Assembly (NCBI GenBank): GCA_964036155.1
Contig: OZ038423.1
Location: 1,736,001-1,800,000, forward strand
DNA: 64,000 bases
Direction of reading: 5' to 3'
From: Diploscapter coronatus
Taxonomy: Eukaryota; Nematoda; Chromadorea; Rhabditida; Rhabditidae
Shown: one piece after another, positions 35,871-46,413 of the stretch
Layout: each line of letters begins with the position of its first letter
Position numbering within the stretch: the first letter of the stretch is position 1
Notes under the pieces: model-generated
What the model was told of the DNA's origin: nothing
Database searches by the model: none
Seen by the model: the letters and a program-made list of their open reading frames with translations, nothing else
Translations under genes and position numbers: made by a program

Positions 35871-37778
35871 ATGCTATTTTTGGCGAGCTTATTCCTATTT
35901 TCTTTAAAAATCGTTCAAACTCAATGTCAATGTCAAGGAGATGAGCATTTGTTTGGGAATTTGTATGATTTTCTGTTGCAAAATGTGTCTTATTCGTGGT
36001 ATTTTTTAGCTGTTACTACTTTGAAGCGGCTCCGGAGCCATTTTTGATGGCCGATAACAGTTGTAATCTTCGAGGCCAAAATATGACTTCCATTCATAGG
36101 TATTTCATTTTGTTGAGCCATGTGATTTTATGAATTTCAGTCAATACGAAAATCAATTTCTACGGGGTTTGTTTTTCTACAAATTCTAAGTTACAAACAA
36201 AAAATTAAAGCCACCGCGAGCGATGCATTTTCCGCATCTGGATATTCCTCTTACCTAATCGGCTACACCAGTTTGAATTCCGAAGACGGAAAGACTTTTC
36301 AGTGGGTCGACGGGACAAAAGCGGATTTTAATGGGTGGGATCGAGGTAAAATAATTCACAGAAAAATTGCGAATTTTGAAAATTTGCATAGCTGCATACG
36401 AATTGTTATGGAGAGGCAACTTTTCCCTACCAAACTCCATCATGTTTTATATACAACGATGCTACGTTCCAACTACTTTCCAATTAGCCAAAAATGCTAG
36501 ATTTATAACTTTACCTTCTTTAAGTTTTAAGTGTTTTTACTTTTACCTAGGTGAACCCTCGTTCGGCAACCAATGCGCTATGCAGCGAATGTCGGATGGG
36601 AACTGGTTGACGCATTCCTGCAACCAGAAAATGCCATTCGTTTGCAAGGGACCTGCGAAGGGAGTTACGTAAGTCTAAAAATCTTCGATAGTTTAACGAT
36701 ATGTGTAGAATAGAAGCTTGAGAATCCCAATCTTTCGTGCTGTAAGAAATAGGAAAATTCTCAAGGACTTTTCGATAATCCTTATTTTCAGGACGACTAA
36801 TGCCCCTGTGTCTGGCGGAACCACTACTGATCCGCTCCACAGCTATCAAAGATGTCAATACAGAGGCGAGAACGGACTGATTTATCCGCCTACAGGTTTT
36901 TTTTCCATTTTTTGTTAAATAATGATGATCTTTCAGGACGCTGCTATTCATTTCATAAGGTCTAAAAATTTGAATTCTTTTTTGAAGATACAAATTTTTC
37001 AGTTCTCGGATGATACAGAAGATGAATGGCTGAAGTGTCATGGGACGATTCACGAGTCAGATATTTTTTGATAGCTAAGAAAAATAAAAATGAAAAAAAT
37101 ATTTTAGCGTCAAAGAAGACGAATTTGTGGCTCGTAAGTTTATTCTAATTTTTTGTCAGTAGAACTATGCCCACATCAACTGCGAGCTTTTCCTGCAGTA
37201 TGACGAAACGATTTCTATCAAGCAACATTATGCACTTATAGAAAACATATACCAACAATTCGTATAAATTGTGACGTCATAATGTAATAAAAACATGATA
37301 TTAATTTAAATTACTATTTCTTTCTAAATCCAAACTTAGGAATGGTAGTGGATCTATTCCGAGTTTGGAAATGCTTCGATCCGTTTGCTAACTTCGTTTA
37401 TGCTATCGGAGCGGTTACAAGTTCGTTAATTTCCTAAAATCTCAAATTTCGATAATTTAGGTTCTCAAAGTGGATGTCAGTGGATAGATGAAGAGAAATT
37501 TGGTTTTTTTTTTTTGAAAAATTCGAAAATTTTCGCTTTTAAATAAGTACTATTTTCAGATTATTACAAAGGCAACATCAGTCAATGGATTTGCATGGCA
37601 AATGTCGATGATGGAGTTATTGTAGAGAAACTTTCGTTAAATTTCAAAAATTAAAACAAGCTAAAATTAGGGAATTGCGAACCAGACAACGATGACATGG
37701 GATTGGGGCAACATCGACAACACTGGGTGGTGGAGCACCGTGCCTCCGGAATGCCATGTCTATCTCTGTAAATCATAA
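35871..37778 (+). CDS. Secreted protein with two C-type lectin domains (clec)
   Basis: Starts with a signal peptide (MLFLASLFLFSLKIVQTQC). A very short intron then leads into CTLD 1: CYYFEAAPEPFLMADNSC and LRGQNMTSIHS, then SSYLIGYTSLNSEDGKTF, FQWVDGTKADFNGWDR, GEPSFGNQCAMQRMSDGNW and QKMPFVCKGPAK. A T/S/G-rich linker (TTTNAPVSGGTTTDP) joins CTLD 2: YQRCQYRGENGLIYPPTGRC and CYSFHK, later FSDDTEDEWLKCHGTIHES, TMTWDWGNIDNTGWWSTV and CHVYLCKS. In CTLD 1 the Ca/mannose EPN motif is EPS and no W-N-D is present, so classical calcium-dependent sugar binding is doubtful. CTLD 2 is divergent, and its middle exons (37.1-37.6 kb) are only partly resolved. Such clec genes are typical of nematode gut, cuticle and immune responses. 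Confidence 0.8.
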
Positions 37779-38132
37779 AACCAAATGATATCACTTGAGT
37801 CTCAACTAAATATTAAGCAGAAACGAATAAATGTCATTTTAATAACGACAAACTTGCATTTAGTTTAAGAGTGGATGTCAGGAAAAATCAAAGTCATAAG
37901 GAAGAGGTGAGGAACAGGGGTCCGTCGATTTGGTTCAGAAATAAGGAAGTTATGATTTTTTTCTGATATGGGATATGTAAAAACTTGAAATTAGCATAAC
38001 TCCGCCTACTTGCATTTTTACGAAAAACGGATAGCACCACGAGAATCAGCGTGAAAAACTGAACAAAATATGTGAAAATCAGCCAAATCGACTGACCCGT
38101 GTTCCGATCCCCTTTTGTTAAGACTTTGGTTT

Positions 38133-39055
38133 TTACTGACATCCACACTTAATTTTTCCCACTTTTCGCCATTTATTCGCTTGTGGATCGTATTCCTCGA
38201 TTGAATTTAAAAAATAGTTAGCTACTTCTTCAAATCTAAGTTAATAAATATTTCGTATAAAGATATGCAAAATCTCAGCTCACCCTCCGATTGCATACAA
38301 TTTTCCGTTAACGACAATGAGCGAACACGGCAATTCCCGCCTCTCTGCCTTCGCTTCTCTAACTCTAGCCTCACTCTACATTTACAAGTCACTTGCGAGA
38401 GATTTTTCTTCGCCGTCTGGGCAGCACTCTGCGTGTCTGCCCCCTCAACACTACACTCTTTTACTCTGACCGTTAGCGAGTAAATGCCGTGGACTCCGTT
38501 TATTGCGTTTTTTACTTGTAAATGGCATTCACTTTGAGAAAAGATTTTTCTCTGACTTCTCTGTCTCGACTCTGCGTCTCTGCCCCTTCAACACTACACT
38601 CTCATTTTTTGGCAGAGAGGCGGGAATTGCCGTGCGAATGCTCCGCTCTTCGATAATTCATATCAGCAATTCGAGAAATTCGACTGCCAACTGGAGCTGA
38701 GGGGTCGAAACTCAGACAGGATTTGAACACATCACCTCTAAATATACAATGATACATTATTTATCATACAAAATTAACGACTTCCATCCTCCAGTTATGT
38801 AAATTTTTCCATTTAATGATGCAACTCCGAAAGAACTTCGTCCTTTTGGAAGCTTTCCAACTTCAATCCATTCCCGCTCATCGTCTGATAATCGATATAT
38901 TTTTTTATTCCATCCATCAATAACTGAACATCCATAATTACAATAATGAATATGCTATAATGTGACCGTATAAAATTTCATCGCATGTTATTGTTTGAGC
39001 ACAACTAATTGGAAGAGGAAAAGTAGGTCCTTTTTCCCACTGTCCATCACTAAAT
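38133..39055 (-). pseudogene. Kelch-repeat gene interrupted by a MITE-like insertion
   Basis: Kelch-type beta-propeller blades read on the minus strand. An upstream part has DGQWEKGPTFPLPISCAQT, then ILYVIDGWNKKIYRLSDDE and KLPKGRSSFGVASLNGKIY ending ITGGW. A second exon has ISRIADMNYRRAEHS, then LIVVNGKLYAIGG. After a 50-100 nt intron comes FEEVANYFLNSIEEYDPQAN, NKWRKVGKIKCGC and a stop. The second exon is split between RRAEHS and LIVVNG by a 308-bp element (38326-38633) with 23-bp terminal inverted repeats and flanking GCGAA direct repeats. As the sequence stands, the frame enters the element and stops after about a dozen codons. No BTB domain was found upstream, so this is either a remnant of a KLHL-type gene or a gene whose insert is spliced out. 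Confidence 0.65.
38326..38633. mobile_element. MITE-like element with 23-bp TIRs and GCGAA target duplication
   Basis: Left terminus ACGGCAATTCCCGCCTCTCT (to TGCC) and right terminus AGGCGGGAATTGCCGT are inverted copies over about 23 bp. GCGAA occurs at 38321-38325 and 38634-38638 as a direct repeat. The inside holds two copies of a CTCTGCGT...CAACACTACACTCT block (near 38.42-38.46 and 38.57-38.60 kb). No transposase frame, so a non-autonomous DNA element. It interrupts a kelch coding exon. Confidence 0.85.
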
Positions 39056-39333
39056 CTCAATTACTTTTATGATAAATTTTCATTTTTTGCTAAAATTTGA
39101 ATAACGAAATAATATTAGCGAGACAGGCTATTTCATTGCTATGCACCACTTGACAGATCGTGATTATTTACAGCGTTCTGTTGGTTATCCCTTCGAGCAG
39201 TTGTAGACAATTCATTGCTTCTCTTTCTCTTTTCATTCTCGTTTTATGATTTTTCAAAAAAAAAAAATTCTCGTTTATTTCGTTGTTTGATGGACTTATT
39301 ATATCTTTGCCCACTCTCGATGTGTTTGCAGGA

Positions 39334-42300
39334 ATGGTCTCCGACTTGGCAGGCAGCAACGGCACAGGACTGCGGCAGCGCAGAGGCGGCCTGCAGAAGA
39401 TGGTCGAGGAGCTCGACATTTTCGAGAAGGTGGTCGACAACGTCAAGGAGGAGAAGCGGGTCTCGTCCGGATGCAGTAAGCGAAAATTCAAATCTACAGT
39501 CAGCATCTTGGAAGTTACAAGACATTGCTTCTGCTCCCTACAACTTCGTGTCTTGTTGTCGTGTAGTTTTCAATTTGAGCCTTTTGTATTACAGATGGAT
39601 GAAAGATGCAGACGGCTGTATTTACAGGTGGATATTAGGAGTAGTTTTGAATATCGAGCATAGAAAAAGAAACCCGTCTGTCTGTCATCCATCGGTAGAG
39701 ACGGGAAGCCTTCAACGTTCCCTTTAACAATCAAAATTAATAACTTCTGCCTGCTTCAGTCTCATTCGTCTGTTTCGCGAGTATCCTCCTGCTTGTCCTG
39801 AGCGAGTCCTTCCAGTACCTCTACGGCAAGCCCGTCTACAACTACAAATTCGACATCGACACTGAGATGGACGAGTCAGCTCACGCCTTTTCCCTCTGCC
39901 GATTCAAATAAACAATTTGCAGAAAGCCCCGTCTCGAGTTCGACTTCGTGGTGGCGACTCCTTGCAATTCGCTGCAAGTCCTCAGCAACGTCGAACAGGA
40001 CCAGCCCACCATGTTCAATCCGTTCCAGAGCAACCTTATCAAGAAGGATCCAACAAGGTAAAAAGAAAAACAATGCTTCCCACCCTGTTATTTCATCGGT
40101 ACTTTTTATTATTTTCTTTTCCTACACTCCCTCATCTCCTCATCTGATAATCTATACAGAAAGGCAAATGCTTCAATTCATTTCATTTCAGGTTCGAATT
40201 CACAGAGGAAGAACAAATGTACTGGACGATTCTTCGTCACGCGCATGCAACTATGAATCAGCAGGGGGTCAGAGGGCTTGAAGCAGTGAGGCAAACAAGA
40301 AAAATAGGGTTCTCCGTATAATTCACCAGCTACCACTTACTAATTTGTGAAGTTCACTGAATTATGGATCTCCGAGTGCAGGGAGAAGAGAAAATCGGAT
40401 GAATTTTAAAACTCATGGTTGGAGTCTGGTGAATTATAAAGAGAGCCGAGAATTCGAATGAATCAGGAGATTTCAGCTGCAATTCATCGATGAAGACGTG
40501 GCAGAGAATCTGGAGCACTTGGCTGATGAGAAGCAGCGGGCAGAAGAGGAAGAAATCAACAGACAAAGGCAAAAGGACAAACTGGAAGGGAGAAGGAGGG
40601 AAAGCGGCCAAGTGGTTAGCTGAGAAGACAGACAAATCAGACTTGCAAATGCACTTCAGAATTTCTAAAAATTTGTCATTGTAACTGCATTTGAAGTTGC
40701 TTTCTCGCAAGTCTGAGAGGAATGCAGAATAAGATGAATTAAATTGTTGAATTGTTCAGATGGTTATGCTCGGCAACGGAATGGGCATGTTCCAGTTGGT
40801 CGCTCTCGGGTCGGGGCAGGATGAAGGTGAGCTGAAGAGCGAAGAGAGGGAGAACTTAATCCAACTGCAATTAAATCATTTCAGGCCACGCATGCCGAAT
40901 ACACGGAAAATTCCCCGTGCGAAAAGGCAAAGGCACGCAGATTCTCGTGAGCGTCGGCAATGCAATGGGCCTCACCATCCACAAGGAGGGAGTCAGCGGT
41001 CTGTCTTCTCTGCAATACAGCTCCTCTGTGTAATTCACCGAGATCACCATCACCAATTTCTAAAATTCACCATGTTTTAGTGCTAGGAAGAATGAGAAAA
41101 AGTAATGGTGAATTTTACGCGTTTGTGATATTTGTCTTTTGTGAATTACACAAGAAGCTTTGCAATTCATCCTCCATTCAACCATTTTGTGAATTGCAGA
41201 CGGCAACATCTCGCATCGAATTGAGAAATTCAACTTCGGCCCTCGCATTCGAGGACTCGTCGTTCCACTGGCCGGGGCTGAGCAGATCTCCCAAAGTGGT
41301 CAGTTGAAGTGTCAATAGCATCTTGAATAAGATACCGAGGCAGGAAAATAGACTTGAGCAGTGCACGATTCTCCAAAATTCCCATATGATAAGGACGAGA
41401 GATAGGGGGGATAGAGGCATAGTAGGGTGATCATGATTTCGAAATGCAAAGCTTGTTGCACTTGTAAATTTACAAAACATGACTATCCTATCATTCATTA
41501 TTTCCATCTTTTTCCATTCAAGTTCTCTCGTTGTCAGGTCTGTGCCCTTGTGTCTGCTTCTTGTTCTCGAAGATATTCATTCTCCTGGCAATAAATCAGC
41601 AGCGTTCTTTTTCAGGTAACGATGTCTACCACTACTTCATCAAGATCGTGCCCACCCGCATCTATGGCTACTTCGGCATCTACACAACTGCCTATCAGTA
41701 TTCGGTCACATTCTTGGTGGGTTGCCAACACATTTAGGGCCTTCTGTAAAGTTCGCACATCTGCTCGTAGAATTCACTCAGCTTCTGCACGATTTTAACC
41801 CATTTGTGCAGAAGCTGGGAAACTGAGGGGTGTATTCTACAAGTGGACGTGGGTGCACTTTATAGGGGATGCATATTCAGTGAGCGTATATATCCTCAAC
41901 GAATCGAATTGCAGAAGAAGCGACTGAAGGAGGGTGAGCATTCGCACGGCGCCATCCTCTTCGAGTACGAATTCATGGCCAACGTCATCGAGGTTCGCGA
42001 GGTTTCCAAGTGAGTTTAACAATTGACAATCACATCAAAAGGCAAGATCGTCTATTGGGAGAACACGCGAACCAAACCAGCAACGAATTCTGGACGAACA
42101 ATATCTTGACTTCCACTCAGTCAGACATCTGAGTGACGTTAGTCTGTTCATTCACGCGCTCTGCAGCAACACTGCAATCAACAATGCGCCAATATTTATC
42201 GGCACATTTATTACACAGCGTCGCTCATTTCTAGTTTGTTTCCCTTTCGTCCCTCTTCCTGCTGTTCGAAAAAGTCAGCAGCCGTTTTCATTCGATAGAC

Positions 42301-42582
42301 ATGTTTATCTGCCCTTTTGTCACTTTTTCCTTTATGAATCCTAACGAATCAAATTTGAGGACGTTCGTGTCATTCCTCCTTCGACTTTGTGCGATTGTGG
42401 GTGGAGTCTATGCGACTAGTTCGATGGTCAATAACGTGGTACAATTCTGTGTTCGCTTGGTCGCCTCTCGTCCCTCGAATTCTCCCCATTCGAACGGTCT
42501 AAATGGTCAGACATTGCCCGACTCGCCCGGGTTCAGCTCTTCCGAGAGGGAAGCCTTCCTGAAAAATTCTCTAGTTCATTAG
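39334..42582 (+). CDS. ERGIC2: ERGIC2 (Erv41-type) ER-Golgi cycling protein
   Basis: ERGIC2/Erv41 cycles between ER and Golgi in COPII/COPI vesicles with ERGIC3. Exons: 39334-39475, 39760-39874, 39923-40057, 40192-40285, 40477-40611, 40760-40826, 40885-40998, 41200-41298, 41616-41716, 41915-42009 and 42360-42582; all phases join. The N-terminal cytosolic VEELDIFEKVVDNVKEEK is followed by TM1 FVCFASILLLVLSESFQYLY. The lumenal domain has LEFDFVVATPCNSLQVLS, HACRIHGKFPVRKGKGTQI (the conserved C-R-I-x-G box), VYHYFIKIVPTRIYGYFG and AILFEYEFMANVIEV. TM2 is FVSFLLRLCAIVGGVYATSS. A charged loop (EEEEINRQRQKDKLEGRRR) sits mid-lumenally. ATG follows a TTTGCAG acceptor by two bases. The last intron uses TTTGAG as acceptor. 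Two introns carry palindromes. Confidence 0.93.
40318..40438. repeat. Palindromic element, family O
   Basis: TATAATTCACCAGCTACCA at the left and TGGAGTCTGGTGAATTATA at the right, 121 bp. Intron of ERGIC2. A related AATTCACC/GGTGAATT pair occurs at 41.03-41.12 kb in another ERGIC2 intron. Confidence 0.75.
41766..41841. repeat. Palindromic element, family P
   Basis: GTAGAATTCACTCAGCTTCT at the left and its inverted counterpart GCAGAAGCTGGGAAACTGAG...TTCTAC at the right. Intron of ERGIC2. Confidence 0.7.
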
Positions 42583-43114
42583 CTTAAATTATTTCGACAA
42601 ACAAATGCTACACACACATTCGAGACAAATTCCATCAGATTAGATTCTAGTCTAAAGTCTACAGAAAATTCAAAGCCTGGGTAAGAAATCTACCTTCTTC
42701 TCCCTCCGAAGTGGTCTTTCCGACACATTTTCCTTCGAATTATTGAAAAAGTGCTAAATTTCACTCCCACCAAACATTTCATAAATGGGTATTTCGTCTA
42801 ACTTATTCATTTAACAGAGTTCTACAGAGATTTCCCCACGTAAAGCTCTACTTTCCTCCTTCTGTGATACTTAGATAATTATGTTGATGAGCGACCATTA
42901 CTGTTCGTTGTCGTTGTTGTTCAATTCTACGGGTATTTGTACGATCATTCCGAAAAGATTCATGAAAATTAATAAGTAATAAATTAATCGTTTGGCTTTG
43001 CCAAATTTATTGTCGAACTCGATAGGTACCGTCGGCCTCTTTTATCTATCCTTTTTAGTTGTTTTGACTAACGACTAATTTTGCAGCGCATCTTTCAAGC
43101 AGACAGATAGAGAG

Positions 43115-44576
43115 ATGGCCCCACACAGCGGCGATCGGCCTCAACAATTCTCGTCTGCTTATTCATTTATTGTTGGGGATTTCATGTCTCGTTCAGATAT
43201 TTGCCTAAGATCCTGAATGGTGGTTTCGCAGGAATTGTGGGCGTGTCCTGCGTCTTCCCCATCGATCTCGTCAAAACGCGGCTGCAGAATCAGCAGCCAG
43301 GCCCCAATGGCGAGTTGCAGTACAAGGGAATGTAAGTCGATTGCAAATGAGAATAGAACTGAATTCCCTCTGCAGTGTGGACTGTGCCAAACAGACGTGG
43401 AGAGCGGGCGGCAACACTGCTTTCGCCAAATTCAAAGGAATGTATTCGGGCAGTGGGGTCAACATTCTCCTCATCACTCCTGAGAAGGCAATCAAATTGG
43501 TCGCAAACGATTTCTTCCGACACCAGCTCAAGAAACCTAATGAAAAGTATTGTCAATGACCGGTTACTTGAGCCGAAGTAAATGACACTGACGTTTGCAG
43601 TGGACTTTCACTATTATTTCATGTTCAAGGAATGAGGCAGACGGCTATTTGTAAAGACACAATGCACACTTGGCATAGTCGAATTTTTGCATCGTTTATT
43701 CCGTCTCAAGTTATCGGTCATTGACAATACGTTATTCTGCATTTTTGTGTACAATCAAAGTGACCGCTTCCCTTCAGACAATTGTCGCTTCCCCGAGGAA
43801 TGCTCGCAGGCGGTCTGGCCGGAATGTTCCAGATCATCGTGACGACTCCCATGGAACTGCTCAAGATTCAGATGCAAGACCAGGGACGGACAATCAGTAA
43901 GGAGAATTACATGAATTTCTCAACGAGTTGACTGATTAACAGAGCCGGGACAGAAGAAGATGTCTGCACTCGAATTGACGATGAAGATTGTGAAGGAGAA
44001 TGGCCCGCAAGGCCTCTACAAGGGTCTCTCCTCCACATTCGCACGAGATGTCACTTTCTCTGTCATCTACTTCCCTCTCTTCGCATATCTCGATTCATTG
44101 GTTTGAGTTGTTGATTGTCAAAAGAGTTTGCAATTATTCTGCTTCAGGGCCCTAGAAAAGCCGATGGCTCAGGCGATGCCGTGTTCTACGCGTCCTTCCT
44201 GGCCGGCCTCGTGTCAGGCGCAACTGCCTCTTTCTCGGTCACTCCACTCGATGGTAATTCACTTGGAACTCGCTCTACATTCTCAAACAACTCATTTTAA
44301 GTGATCAAAACCCGGATGCAAACCATTACAAAGAGCGCACACGAGAAGACCTACACGAGCATTCCGGACGCCTTCATGAAGATTCTCAAGTACGAGGGAC
44401 CTAAGGCCCTCTTCAAGGGAGCTGCCTGTCGTATGATGGTTTGTCCGCCTCTTCTATGCAATGAGTTCCTTCCTCTCTTTCAGGTGATGGCGCCCCTGTT
44501 CGGCATCGCTCAAACGGTCTACTACATCGGAGTCGCCGAGAAAGTGTTCGGACTCGAGAAGTCTGCTCACGTCTAG
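43115..44576 (+). CDS. Mitochondrial glutamate carrier (SLC25A22/GC1 type)
   Basis: Inner-membrane six-TM carrier that co-transports glutamate with a proton. Three tandem carrier repeats show the signature P-x-[DE]-x-x-[KR]: [31 protein letters not shown] and [15 protein letters not shown]. Strong GC1 markers are [69 protein letters not shown] and [18 protein letters not shown]. The protein starts [13 protein letters not shown]; a 45-nt intron then joins to YLPKILNGG. The stop codon is at 44574-44576. Repeat 1 has an insert ([14 protein letters not shown]) typical of the family. About 530 nt separate it from ERGIC2 on the same strand, so operon membership is unlikely but not excluded. Confidence 0.92.
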
Positions 44577-45670
44577 CTCTCTCGCTCTGTCTGCCAAGTT
44601 CGCTAGTTATCGATTTTCTCACAATCAGATTTCTAACCTCTCATATCCAATTCAAACAAACAAACTTCGAGTATTTTGATTGCTGATTCGAAACACTTAG
44701 TATTATCTAGTTATATTAGTTGAGCATTGTCACATGCAATAGTCAGGTTCAGTTCTTTGTAATTTGTGTTTATTTTGAAGTGTTTAAGTGTTGCCCTAGG
44801 CCATCATTCTAACTGCCTAATTAGGACGCTGAGCAGTTGTCGTAGTTTTATGTAGATCTTCCAGGTGAATATTCTTGTTTTGTATTCTCAAATTACTTTA
44901 TTTTGTAGTTCAAATTCTATCACTTTGTTTCCTATTCTGTATACGAGTTTTTGAAATTTCATAAACGATTTATTGACGAATGCTTCAACCACTCACAAAA
45001 ATAATTAATCAGTCAGAAGGGAAGGGAGAGAATACTGTATTATCGATATGTCTATGCCGACTCGGACAACGATAATCACGTCCTTACAAGCCTTATCCTT
45101 GGAATCTAGTGCGCAGAGTAAGAAATAGTGAGGAAAAACGAGAGACAAACACAGTCCTCTTTATCTCTGCCCAAAGTTAAGGTAAATGCAGAACGTTCCC
45201 AAAGAATAAGACTTGTGAGTTCGTATAACCATAAACTTTCGAAGAGCAATCAAATAAAATATCTTCTGACGGGAAAACAAGATATGATATACACGCAAAA
45301 TAACCATGCACGGATGTATGATTCCGTTTTCTCTGATATGATCACCATTTTTAACACAGCACAATCTGAAAATGCCAATTCACAGATTTGGACCTATTGC
45401 ACTAGTTACCCTCAAGTCACTCTTGTCCTTTTGTAAAGGTTACACCTTTTTCTTGAAGATACAATGAAAAAGAGGGTAGCTTCTACAAAAGAGTAACTTG
45501 AGGGTAGCTAACTAGTGCAGAAGGTTCAGATTTGAATGGAATGAACTCTCTTACGATTCAAGTATCGAACATCTGGGCAAAATGTAGTCCTTCACCTGAG
45601 AGCCAGATCTCTATGAACTTCTTCCTCAAATTCATTGGATTGAGTTGGTTAGTTAAAAAAAACTGCTTAC
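44577..45670. other. Intergenic, one palindromic element
   Basis: This holds the presumed 3' UTR of the glutamate-carrier gene (T-rich, several AATAAA-like runs after 44.9 kb) and a 121-bp inverted repeat at 45399-45519. Near 45.6 kb a short minus-strand frame (FEEEVHRDLALR) followed by GTGAAG could be a further 3' exon of the next gene. No other coding signal was seen. Confidence 0.45.
45399..45519. repeat. Palindromic element, family G
   Basis: GCACTAGTTACCCTCAAGTC at the left and ACTTGAGGGTAGCTAACTAG (then TGC) at the right, 121 bp, between two genes. CTTTTGTA also pairs with TACAAAAG inside. Confidence 0.88.
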
Positions 45671-46413
45671 TTTTCTCTACTCAGCAGTTCTCTGCTCAGA
45701 AATCTGTCGCCCATTCTAAGTTGTTGTTCTGCAGCAGTGTATTCAGGCTGCACTTGCTGTTGTTCTTGTTGTTGGAGTTGCAGTCTGACAGCCACCTGCT
45801 GCTGTTGAATGACTGCAGGCAACTTGTCTTCATTCTGTTCTTTCTCTTTCTGCTCTTTTTGCTTGACAGCCACAACACCATTTCCATTCACATCTTCTTC
45901 TTTGATAACTTCCTTCACTGTTTCTTTTACTTGATCTGGTTCATTCAATTTTTTCTTCTTCTTCTTCTCTAAAAGTCCAAAATTGGTCTGTCAATTCAGG
46001 AACTCACCAACCTCTACTCGTCTTAGCTGCTGCCGTTGTTGCCGCAGCTTTCCTTTTACCCTTTCTTTTATTATTTGATTCTTCATCCGTATCGGAATAA
46101 AATTCATGTCCATTAGACGTGCTCGGTCTATTTTCATAAGCAGCCGGATTCACCTTCCTTCTCGTTCGAACTGCAGGTCCGTCGTAGAAATTCTCTTGAG
46201 CCTGTGACAGTCCGTTCTGCTTGATTGCAGTGCTGTGCTTGGTCGGTTGTTTCTCTACCCGTTTTGATGCTTCAGGAATTGCTGCAGAAATCGATTGTGG
46301 TTTACCAGTCTGCAGTAGGTGAGCACATCTCTCTGTAAGCTATAAAACGAGCTTACTTGTTCTGGTGGATTTGTGTTTTTGCAAGTATTAGTGTTGGCCC
46401 GTTTGCGTGGCAT
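45671..46413 (-). CDS. Basic, Lys/Gln-rich nuclear-type protein, unrecognised
   Basis: I do not recognise this protein. Three exons (46413 to about 46355, about 46313-46014, 45968-45671) join in frame. It starts MPRKRANTNTCKN. The middle exon gives EASKRVEKQPTKHS, FYDGPAVRTRRKVNPAAYEN, EFYSDTDEESNNKRKGKRK and an Ala/Thr run. The third exon opens with a poly-lysine stretch (KKKKKKLNEPDQ), then alternating acidic-basic VKETVKEVIKEEDVNGNG and a glutamine-rich helix-prone tail (RLQLQQQEQQQVQPEY, LLSREK). Charge pattern and SDTDEES-type phosphosites suggest a nuclear, chromatin- or RNA-associated protein; that is inference only. The 3' end is open, with a GTAAGC donor after LLSREK. Splice sites and sustained frame make coding likely. 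Confidence 0.6.

Noticed and set aside
45532..45972. 146-codon plus-strand hydrophobic frame (LLLFLLLELQ...)
   Set aside because: Antisense of the Q/E/K-rich exons of the minus-strand gene.
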